NCBI GenBank assembly: GCA_013306675.1 | Contig: JABLUY010000257.1 | Location: 1-50,930 of the forward strand | Direction: 5' to 3' | Source of the DNA: Thraustochytrium sp. TN22 | Lineage: Eukaryota > Sar > Bigyra > Thraustochytrida > Thraustochytriidae | Length of the DNA: 50,930 nt | Shown: piece after piece, positions 44,301 through 50,930 of the stretch | How the letters are laid out: every line of letters starts with the position of its first letter | How positions within the stretch are numbered: the stretch's first letter is position 1 | Made by a program: the position numbers and the translations under genes | Notes under the pieces: model-generated | The model's input: only the letters and a program-made list of their open reading frames with translations | What the model was told of the DNA's origin: nothing | Database searches by the model: none

Positions 44301-45467
44301 ATGATCGTCACGTTGAGAAGAAGCTTGAAGTCGGTAACTTCGGTCGAGTCCCAGAGTTCCAACGAAGCGCCTTCGCGCCTTCGCCGCGCCTTCGGCGCCT
44401 TCGCGCCTTCGCCTCGCGGCGGCGGCAGCGGCGGGCGCGGGCGCGCGACGCGCGGGCACGCGGCGCGCAAGGAGGGCCGCCGCAGCAGCAGCGGAAGCCG
44501 CGGCGGCAGCGGCAGCCGGCAGGAGCTGGAGCGCGAGGCGGGGATGCGCGGGGATGACGACGCGCGCGGGCGCGGCCTGTACGAGCGGCTGACGGAGTCG
44601 GACGGGCGCGACGTGCGCGAGCTGGGCGGCGCGGCGTCGGCGGAGGACTCGCTGCGCAGCACGAGCAGCTCGTTCGGGTCGTCGGCCGGGCGGCTGACGG
44701 CCGGGGCGTCGGTGGCGCGCAAGGAGGCCGCGCGCGCGCTGCGCGAGTTCGAGACCGAGGCGCGCGCGGCGCTGCAGCAGCAGAGCAGCACGGCGCGAGG
44801 CGTGAACGAGCGCGCGGACCGGGCGACCAAGGCGGCGGAGCGAGCGAGGTCGGCGCTGAGCGCCTTCGCCAAAGAGATCCAGGCGCTGCCCGAGGAGGAG
44901 CGGCCGCGCGCCGAGCCCCTGTACCAGCGGCTGGTGAGCGCCTTTGAGACGCAGGCGCGCGCGCTGGACAAGGGGCTGCGGTCGACTTTGGCGGCGCAGC
45001 AGGACCTGGAGGCCGGGGGCGCCACGGCCGGCGGGCGCAGCGACAACCCGTTCGGCGATGCCGCCTGGGGCTCGCGCATGCAGCAGCAGCAGCAGGTGAT
45101 GCAGGAGCAGGAGCACGAGGAGCAGAAGCGCGCGCTGGAGCAGCGCTTGCTGCATGAGCGCGCAGTGTTCAACCAGGAGAATCTAGCGCAACGCGAGTCG
45201 GAGTTCTCGCGCCTCCAGCAGAACGTGCACCAGCTCAATGAGATCTCGCGCGAGGTGGCCACGCTCATCCACGCGCAGGGAGAGGATATCGAGCAGATTG
45301 GCGCCAACGTCGACCATGCCAACGACAACACGCGAGCGGGCCTCGAGGAGCTGCACAAGACGGCCATGTACCGCCGCAAAATCAACCCGTACACATGCAC
45401 TTTTGCTGTGCTGCTCTTCCTTTTTGTCGTGGTGTTGGTCACCCCGCTCGCGACGCACCAGATTTAA
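44301..45467 (+). CDS. Qa-SNARE (syntaxin 7/Pep12-like)
   Basis: The frame gives 388 residues from the ATG at 44301. A second candidate is the ATG at 44544 (Met82), since residues 1-81 are basic and low-complexity. The C-terminus is a classic syntaxin: SNARE helix from LAQRESEFSRLQQNV through NEISREVATLIHAQGEDIEQI with the central-layer Gln in IHAQGEDI, NVDHANDNTRAG, a basic RRK clamp, and a tail-anchor helix of about 18 residues (CTFAVLLFLFVVVLVTPL). An N-terminal helical bundle (Habc-like) is suggested at about 140-240. The Q position and helix wording put it in the Qa group of endosomal/vacuolar syntaxins. A decayed copy of the 3' end lies directly downstream. Confidence 0.85.
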   Translation: MIVTLRRSLKSVTSVESQSSNEAPSRLRRAFGAFAPSPRGGGSGGRGRATRGHAARKEGRRSSSGSRGGSGSRQELEREAGMRGDDDARGRGLYERLTESDGRDVRELGGAASAEDSLRSTSSSFGSSAGRLTAGASVARKEAARALREFETEARAALQQQSSTARGVNERADRATKAAERARSALSAFAKEIQALPEEERPRAEPLYQRLVSAFETQARALDKGLRSTLAAQQDLEAGGATAGGRSDNPFGDAAWGSRMQQQQQVMQEQEHEEQKRALEQRLLHERAVFNQENLAQRESEFSRLQQNVHQLNEISREVATLIHAQGEDIEQIGANVDHANDNTRAGLEELHKTAMYRRKINPYTCTFAVLLFLFVVVLVTPLATHQI

Positions 45468-45643
45468 GTTAAAAGTGACGCCGACGACCTCACGCGAGCG
45501 GGCCTCGAGATTCTGCGCAAGACGACCATGCACCGCCGCACGATTCGCCCGTTCACGTGTGCACTTTCGCTGTGCCCCGAGTCAAAATAAAATGCTCGGT
45601 CACACGCTACGCTCCTCGCGACGCATCAAACTTGACGCCGACG
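45330..45643 (+). repeat. Tandem duplication of the SNARE gene's 3' end, second copy decayed
   Basis: Copy one (about 45330-45487) spans the last 45 codons of the SNARE gene and its first 3' bases; copy two (about 45492-45643) is a diverged repeat of it. Shared landmarks are ACGCGAGCGGGCCTCGAG, CACCGCCGCA, TCGCGACGCA and TTGACGCCGACG/GTGACGCCGACG. In copy two the corresponding peptide reads TRAGLEILRKTTMHRR and stops before any membrane helix. It contains AATAAA at 45586-45591, which could serve as the polyadenylation signal of the intact gene. Confidence 0.8.
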
Positions 45644-46055
45644 CGCCGGCGCTGTATACACATCATGAGAGTGGAAAAACAATTGGTATCGATTCGAGGA
45701 GAACGCGACCTGATGAGAAGCGAAGAGAGAGCAAAAAGAGAGTCTGTGGTCAATGGCAGCGCGAGCCGTTCGCTCTCTCGGACGCGCGCACTCCCGCGCT
45801 CGCGCTGCACGGTTGCGTCGTCTTGGCGACCCTGCCAAACACGACGCCGTCCCTCGGCGTGCGCCCGCCAGCTTCCTGGCTGCATTCATGGGTGCGTCCG
45901 TATGGATGTGCGCATCCCGGCCGCCTCGCGCTTCCACCTCGACGGCGCCAATCTACACGATGGCTGTCCACATCGGGCGGCGAGGCCGCGGCAGGATGAC
46001 TGACTGACGAGTCAAAATGCACGGCGGTGCGCGCGCTCTCTGTCTCTCTCTCTCT
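45644..46055. other. Intergenic region
   Basis: About 410 bp between the duplicated SNARE end and the Mpv17-like gene show no gene. A CT-rich run (TCTCTCTCTCTCT) is at 46036-46054, just after the stop codon of the minus-strand gene. Confidence 0.5.
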
Positions 46056-46832
46056 CTAATCGCCGCGGAAGATCGAGAGCACGCAGCACCAGATGAAGGA
46101 GATGGCGTGGTTGAGCGGAAGACGCAGGTAGACCGGGACGGAGTAAATGACAATGTCCATGGGGAGCCAGAAGGCGCACATGCCGAAGTTATCCTGGAGG
46201 AAGTTGGTGCGCCAGTTGGTAAAGGCGGAGCTGATGCGCGCCGAGAGGCTGCTCTGCACCTCCGGGTCGGTGTCCAGGAGCGTCTTGAAGCTATAAAAGA
46301 CGGGAAAGTACATGAAAGGCTGGATGAAGGTGAAGTCGAGTGCGATCTGGCCCACGAGCGCCCGGATGCCCTCCTTGTTGCGCAGCTTGTCGCGGATGGA
46401 CTGGTTGCAGAAGGTGTCCATGGCCGGGAAGAGGCGCTGGAAGAGGCGCACGTAGACGAACCACTGGAAGACGCCCAGGTAGGCGCCGCCGAACATGATG
46501 AAGAGCATGTTGCGGCGCCAGTCGATCTCCTCGAGGCCCTCCACGCGCTTCTGCACGATGAGGTCGGCCAGCGACGTCTTGGTCGTCGCGATGGTCACCT
46601 GCGCCGTGAACGGGTTGGCCTTCATCAGGCCCAGCAGGCCGCCGACGCCGGCCGCGCCACCCACGGCCGCGCCGGACGGCACCGAGCTCGACGCCACATT
46701 GCGCAGCTTGCTCGACTCCGTCTTGAACGAGCGCGCGCCGCCGCGCGCCGCGCCGCCCATGCGCGAGCCCGCCTTGGTCAGACCCTGGCGCGTCACGCCA
46801 AGGCCCGCCGTCGCCGCGCGCATGCCGAGCAT
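46056..46832 (-). CDS. Mpv17/PMP22-family inner-membrane protein
   Basis: I choose the minus-strand ATG at 46830-46832 (258 residues, MLGMRAATAG). The frame stays open far upstream, but that part is Arg/Ser/Ala-rich leader sequence. Residues 1-40 are basic with GGARSF, like a mitochondrial presequence. The Mpv17 pattern follows: hydrophobic GLLGLMKANPF, WRRNMLFIMFGGAYLGVFQWF, DFTFIQPFMYFPVFYSF, then NWRTNFLQDNFGMCAFWLPM, VYLRLPLNHAISFIWCC. Normal members read W..WP..Q..NF.yVP...R; here the WP-Q part is replaced by FWLPMDIVIYSVP, so it is a divergent member. These proteins form small channels or affect nucleotide supply in mitochondria or peroxisomes. Membrane helices number about four. Confidence 0.85.
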   Translation of the reverse strand: MLGMRAATAGLGVTRQGLTKAGSRMGGAARGGARSFKTESSKLRNVASSSVPSGAAVGGAAGVGGLLGLMKANPFTAQVTIATTKTSLADLIVQKRVEGLEEIDWRRNMLFIMFGGAYLGVFQWFVYVRLFQRLFPAMDTFCNQSIRDKLRNKEGIRALVGQIALDFTFIQPFMYFPVFYSFKTLLDTDPEVQSSLSARISSAFTNWRTNFLQDNFGMCAFWLPMDIVIYSVPVYLRLPLNHAISFIWCCVLSIFRGD

Positions 46833-48862
46833 CCTTCTAGGCTGGGCCGGGCTGGAGCTAGCGCCTGTGCCGCCGCCGCAGTCCTCGTTCGAGCTTTGCC
46901 CCGCGTCCACGCGCGACCTCGGCGCCGACGCCTGCCAGTGAGTGCTCAGCTGATCTGCCTGCCCACCTTGTGCCCTCGCACGCGCACCACGCCCGTGCGT
47001 TCGCCGCTCGCTGCCCAAAGCCAGCCAGTCGGCTGCGCGTGCTCGCGTGCTCCGGTGAGGCGTGCGGGCGTCTGTGTCCGCCGCGGCGCCGCGCGCTGCT
47101 CGCCAGCCGCGCCCGAGCGCTCGACCCGACCTGGTCGCCCGCCGCGAAGCCGGGGTCCCCCTCTTGCGCGCTGATACCGCTCCTTCTTCTCGCCCGCCGC
47201 TGCGCTCCTCCCGGCCTCGCCCCGCCGCGAACCGCGGAGCCTCCGAGCGCGCGGAGCGTCGCGGAGCGTCGCGGAGCGCGCCTCCGACGGCGAGCGCTCG
47301 GCGCGGCGCGGGCGGCGGGCGCGGGCGCGATGCGGGTCTGGCTGCGCGGCGCGGCGGCCTCGGCTTCGATTTGAATTTGAATTTGAAATGCGCGCGAGAC
47401 GAGGCGAGGCGAGGCGACTTGGAGCGGCGCTGCGCAGTGGCGGCCGCGCCAGGACTGCGGAAAAGCAGCGGCCGCCGTCCCCCGCCGGTCGATTTCACTG
47501 GGAGCCTCGCGCGCGCACCCCGGGCGCGGGCGGCGCAAGGCGCGCGCAGGGCGGGCTGTGAGTTTCTGCGAAAGGGCGGCATTCGCTTTGCGCGACTGGT
47601 GGTGGGCGCCGCGATAGGCGACTTGCAAATGTCGCACACCACACAGCTGGTGCACACGCGGAGGTCACTGCGTGGCGCGGCGCGGCGGCGGCGGAGAAGG
47701 CAGCGGTGATGGTGACGGCCAGGATGATGATGCCTGGGTTGCGAGCATGAGGCGCGGCAGTGCGGCATCGTTCTTGGTGGTGCGCACTGCGCCGCGCGCG
47801 GCGAGCGGAAGGCGGCGGCGGCCGTCGGAAGCTCCGACCGTGACCTTCAGCCTCGAGTCGAGGCTCCGACGGCTTCGCTGCGACGCTGACTGATAGGCCG
47901 CGGCCCGCCGGCGGTGCCTTCAACTCGACACGCGGCGGGCCACGGTCTTGGCCGAGTCCCCGACTAGCGACCGGCACTGCAGCAGCGCAATGCAATGCAT
48001 GCAATCACGTCGACGGCGGCTTTGAAGCTTCGAAGCGAAGGTTTGACCGTCGTGACCACGGGAGTCGTCCTGCGGTGCTGGCACTGCAAGCCGCTGAGTC
48101 TCGGAGGCCCGGGCCAGCCGCCGCGGCCGCGCCGGCCGCAGCTGTGGTCACTGACATCGGCGACCTATGCACCGTCGCGCACCTGCGCGCTGACAATCAT
48201 TCTCCGCTTCACTCGGGCAGGGTTGAGCCCTCTCTGCCCACCGGAGGGAGGGAAAATTCTGCGGATGCGACTTGTGCACGAAATGTGCGGTGGCATCCGG
48301 ATCGTGCACGACATTGAGTTTTATCGTGCACGATAGGATGATTGCTGGAATTGGAAGAAGAGTGGAGACTGTCGTGGTCGCGATTGCGATGTACGACAGC
48401 AGTGGGAGTGCCAGTGCAGCCTCCGACACGGTCCGCCACAGGCAGTCCAGGTTCCTTGTTTCATCACAGTCAACACTGCTGTGAGTGGTCTGGCGTTCCG
48501 GTCGCGAACGTCGCGTGACGCGGCAGCACTGCACGGCAGCAGTCGCAGTCTCTCTCATCTCATAGGCGGTGCAGTGTGCACGCACGCCATGCACGTCAGT
48601 TTCAGCAGGTAGCGCAGTCGCGGGGAAGCCATGGATTGCTGGGCACTAGCTGCCAGTGGTAGCTGGGCCTGGCTTCGAGAAGGAGGGGATGAGGCGGCTT
48701 GAACGACAGACTTCGAGGGGCTGCTCGGGGCTGCTCGGGGCTACTTGGTTGAAGAGGCGGCCGGCCGCCTCGCGGCTGCCAGCGCGACAGAGCAAAACCG
48801 CAATCCATCCAGTCTATCGATCTCCTGCTACGAGTTGGGTAGAGAGCAACAAGCAAGCAAAG
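46833..48862. other. Large intergenic region between Mpv17-like and ADH genes
   Basis: About 2 kb without a recognised gene between divergent starts. From 46833 to 47480 it is GC-rich, with GCGGAGCGTC repeats at 47250-47280 and TTTGAATTTGAATTTGAAAT at about 47371. From about 48000 to 48600 GC falls and a palindromic GTGCAC motif recurs (see the separate entry). Near 48715-48745 GGGGCTGCTC repeats. No protein-like frame is seen. Confidence 0.5.
48301..48335. promoter_or_regulatory. Repeated palindromic GTGCAC motif
   Basis: TATCGTGCACGATA at 48322-48335 is a perfect 14-bp palindrome. A second copy of most of it, ATCGTGCACGA, is at 48301-48311, and TTGTGCACGA is at about 48273-48282. They lie about 540 bp upstream of the ADH start. 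Spaced palindromes of this kind often bind dimeric transcription factors, but no factor can be named. Confidence 0.3.
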
Positions 48863-49939
48863 ATGCCCCGCACGGTCAAGGCGCTTTTCGCGGAGAGCGC
48901 GAGCTCGGGCTTCAAGGTCAAGGACCTGGAGCGCCGCGACCTGTCGCCCAAGGACGTGGACATCGACGTCAAGTACTGCGGCATCTGCGCGTCCGACATC
49001 CACCAGTACAAGGATGAATGGCACAACTCGGACTTTAGCGGCCCCGGCCTGGTGCCTGGCCACGAGGCCGTGGGCATTGTGCGTGCCGTCGGCTCCGAGG
49101 TGACCAAGTTCAAGGTCGGCGACCGCGTCGGCGTTGGCTGCATGGTGGACTCCTGCCGCAGCTGCAGCTCGTGCAAGGAGGACCTGGAGCAGTTCTGCGA
49201 GAAGGGCACCGTCAACACCTACAGCTCCAAGTTCCGGTACCCGGAGCGCCCCGAGTGCGGCAACACCACCTATGGCGGCTACTCGACCGGCATGGTCGTC
49301 GATGAGGCCTTCGCCCTCAAGGTCCCGGAGAACCTCGACCTGGCCGCCTGCGCGCCGCTCCTGTGCGCTGGCATCACCACCTACAGCCCGCTGCGCCACT
49401 ATGGCCTGCAGAAGGGCATGAAGCTCGGCGTTGCCGGCCTCGGCGGCCTCGGCCACATGGCCGTCAAGTTCGGCGTTGCCATGGGCGCCGAGGTCACCGT
49501 CCTCTCGCGCGGCACCTCCAAGAAGGAGCTTGCCGAGTCCCTGGGCGCCACCGGCTACATTGACACCACCGACGCCGATGCCATGCGGGCGGCCATGTGC
49601 ACGCTCGACATGACTGTTGACACCATCTCGGCCAAGCATGACCTCATCAACTACCTCATGCTGCTCAAGCGCGAGGGCAAGCACCTCGTCGTGGGCGCCG
49701 CCGGCGAGCCGCACCCGCTCAACGCCTTCGGCCTTATTATGCCGCGCCGCATGATCGCTGGCAGCCTGATCGGCGGCATCGCCGAGACCCAGGAGATGCT
49801 CGACTTTTGCGCCGAGCACAATGTGACCTCGGACATTGAGATGGTCAAGGCCGACCCTGAGGCGGTTGCCACCGCTTACAACCGCGTGGACAAGTCCGAC
49901 GTGCGCTTCCGCTTCGTCATCGACCTCAGCACCATGTAG
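48863..49939 (+). CDS. Zinc-dependent alcohol dehydrogenase, cinnamyl-alcohol/NADP type
   Basis: The 358-residue protein starts at the ATG at 48863 after AACAAGCAAGCAAAG. It is a medium-chain dehydrogenase: catalytic zinc ligand Cys in YCGICASD, PGHE motif, four structural-zinc cysteines in CMVDSCRSCSSCKEDLEQFC, nucleotide-binding GLGGLGHMAVKFG, and SRGTSKKELA after the second strand. The Ser-Arg-Gly-Thr at that place, instead of an acidic residue, points to NADP(H). Members of the CAD/YahK-like branch reduce a wide range of aldehydes in the cytosol. The substrate here is unknown. The length is normal and no targeting signal is visible. Confidence 0.92.
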   Translation: MPRTVKALFAESASSGFKVKDLERRDLSPKDVDIDVKYCGICASDIHQYKDEWHNSDFSGPGLVPGHEAVGIVRAVGSEVTKFKVGDRVGVGCMVDSCRSCSSCKEDLEQFCEKGTVNTYSSKFRYPERPECGNTTYGGYSTGMVVDEAFALKVPENLDLAACAPLLCAGITTYSPLRHYGLQKGMKLGVAGLGGLGHMAVKFGVAMGAEVTVLSRGTSKKELAESLGATGYIDTTDADAMRAAMCTLDMTVDTISAKHDLINYLMLLKREGKHLVVGAAGEPHPLNAFGLIMPRRMIAGSLIGGIAETQEMLDFCAEHNVTSDIEMVKADPEAVATAYNRVDKSDVRFRFVIDLSTM

Positions 49940-50323
49940 AAGACCCTGATGGAAAGCGAGTTTGGCTTTATGAGAACGATTGCTTCACGTCGATGCTGCT
50001 TGTCAAAATCTACGTGGAGTGGTGAGCATCGTTTGTGTCTTGCGCACATAAAGCACCACCAGGCTTGATAAGGTTTGACGCTTTCGCTTGCTTGCTGCCC
50101 AGGTGCAGTCGCGTTGGTTGGGAGGTGGCGACCTGCACAGCAGCATGCACGAGCTCGTGTGGCGATCTGGAACCTTTGGGTGTCGTACAGTGTGTGTCGC
50201 CGCCTGCTGACTCTCAGTGAGTCACAATCAGGATGCCGGCCCAGGCCGGCCCAGGCTCAGGAAGCAGAATGTCCTTTGGGAACATGTGGGGGGGTGTGGA
50301 GCCGGGAAAAGAGTCTGAAGCTG
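49940..50323. other. Intergenic region after the ADH gene
   Basis: No gene is seen. ACATAAAG at about 50045-50052 may be part of the 3' end of the ADH gene. The rest is of mixed composition; a CAGGCCGGCCCAGGC-type short repeat is at about 50241-50257. Confidence 0.4.
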
Positions 50324-50930
50324 TCAAGGGACGGCGTGCGACAGGGCCCGAAGGCGGAAGATCAACAAGAGCAAGCGGCAAAATCTCATGTGGCGAGACC
50401 ACGAAATACTTCGCACGCTGCCGAGAAGGCACCCAGTGGCTGACCGCGCAGATCCATGAGCTGCTCCCCGACCAGCTCTGCGCCAATCGAGGCGCTCACC
50501 ATCTTGTACCCTGTACGAAGTCCTAGGCAGCATCCACTGCGAAGACCTCTGGCACCGCGCCGCCCTACGGCGCCCAACAGACTCGCAACTCCGCTCAAGC
50601 TGGCTTTCTTCCAGCTCTCGGCTACATTTAACCGTGGTGGGAGACGACGTGGTGGGAGACGACGTGGTGAGGGGCTCCGTATTGACAGGGCCAGCGACAT
50701 TCAGCACGGGCGTCATGACTGTCGGCACGCTATCATAGCTCTCGCCGACGATGAGGTGAAACCAGTTGGCGCCCCACGCAAAGCACGCGTCGTTGTCGGT
50801 GCCGACAAAGATGGTTTGCGTGATGACAGTGCTTCTGATGCTCGTGACGGCTTCGGGTGCGATCGATGCGACGGTAAGGTTGAGCGCGACAGGGACAGCA
50901 TCGACGGAGTCCTGCGCGCCTCCATCCTCA
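50324..50930 (-). CDS. Partial reading frame at window edge, uncharacterised
   Basis: The minus-strand frame is open from the right edge to a stop at 50324; the start is outside. The first 80 codons look like real protein (VALNLTVASIAPEAVTSI, DACFAWGANWFHLIVGESYD). Then comes a Thr/Ser/Pro-rich repeat (TTSSPTTSSPTT) and a Arg/Ser-rich stretch that looks less genuine. The true coding end might be nearer 50640 if an intron or a missed stop exists. A beta-rich secreted domain with a PT/TS linker is possible. The family is not recognised. Confidence 0.35.
   Translation of the reverse strand, partial: EDGGAQDSVDAVPVALNLTVASIAPEAVTSIRSTVITQTIFVGTDNDACFAWGANWFHLIVGESYDSVPTVMTPVLNVAGPVNTEPLTTSSPTTSSPTTVKCSRELEESQLERSCESVGRRRAARCQRSSQWMLPRTSYRVQDGERLDWRRAGRGAAHGSARSATGCLLGSVRSISWSRHMRFCRLLLLIFRLRALSHAVP

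Noticed and set aside
46833-47768. N-terminal extension of the Mpv17-like protein
   Set aside because: The frame is open but Arg/Ser/Ala-rich without homology; the ATG at 46832 gives a normal-length protein with a presequence.
1-50930. tRNA, rRNA or other structured RNA genes
   Set aside because: None was recognised by eye on either strand. Short tRNA or snRNA genes could be missed without a covariance search.

Overview
This window is nuclear DNA of a compact, GC-rich, intron-poor eukaryotic genome. The best guess is a thraustochytrid or another labyrinthulomycete stramenopile. Supporting signs are long uninterrupted high-GC reading frames, only one convincing spliceosomal intron, a motile-cilium gene (DRC9/IQCG), mitochondrial carrier and Mpv17-family genes, a spliceosome gene (PRPF31), a secreted protein with a PT-rich linker of the kind common in stramenopiles, and kinesin-light-chain-like TPR genes with near-identical repeats. 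The species itself cannot be read from the window.

Layout. From 1 to 4 kb there are two tandem TPR-repeat genes; the second is whole and joins a HET/TIR-like N-terminal module to eight 42-residue TPRs. From 4 to 4.9 kb there is only decayed coding-like sequence. From 4.9 to 8.8 kb two unrelated coiled-coil genes are divergent. From 9.5 to 13.5 kb lie IQCG/DRC9 (two exons), a convergent NEK-like kinase and a small predicted mitochondrial protein. From 14 to 19 kb a PX-domain gene is divergent from a 1239-residue methionine-synthase-reductase-like flavoprotein with three tandem FMN domains. From 20.4 to 24.5 kb lie a CCCH zinc-finger gene and a multi-pass membrane protein. From 24.6 to 27 kb there is a decayed DNA-transposon-like element that joins a YqaJ-like nuclease region to a piggyBac-like C-terminal region. 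From 27.2 to 34.4 kb lie a mitochondrial carrier and a giant GAF-domain protein. From 34.6 to 41.2 kb lie a coiled-coil gene divergent from OGG1, a HAUS6-like augmin subunit and PRPF31. From 42.2 to 50.9 kb lie a secreted Cys-rich protein, a Qa-SNARE with a decayed duplicate of its 3' end, an Mpv17-family protein, a zinc alcohol dehydrogenase and the edge of one more gene.

The genes are mostly independent housekeeping or ciliary/cytoskeletal genes, each with its own short intergenic region, and several pairs share divergent promoter regions. No operon-like pathway is visible. The three most unusual items are the triple-FMN reductase, the HET/TIR-like plus TPR protein with homogenised repeats, and the nuclease/piggyBac-like hybrid relic. 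Intergenic stretches are GC-rich and full of short tandem repeats, and most long open frames in them are composition artefacts.
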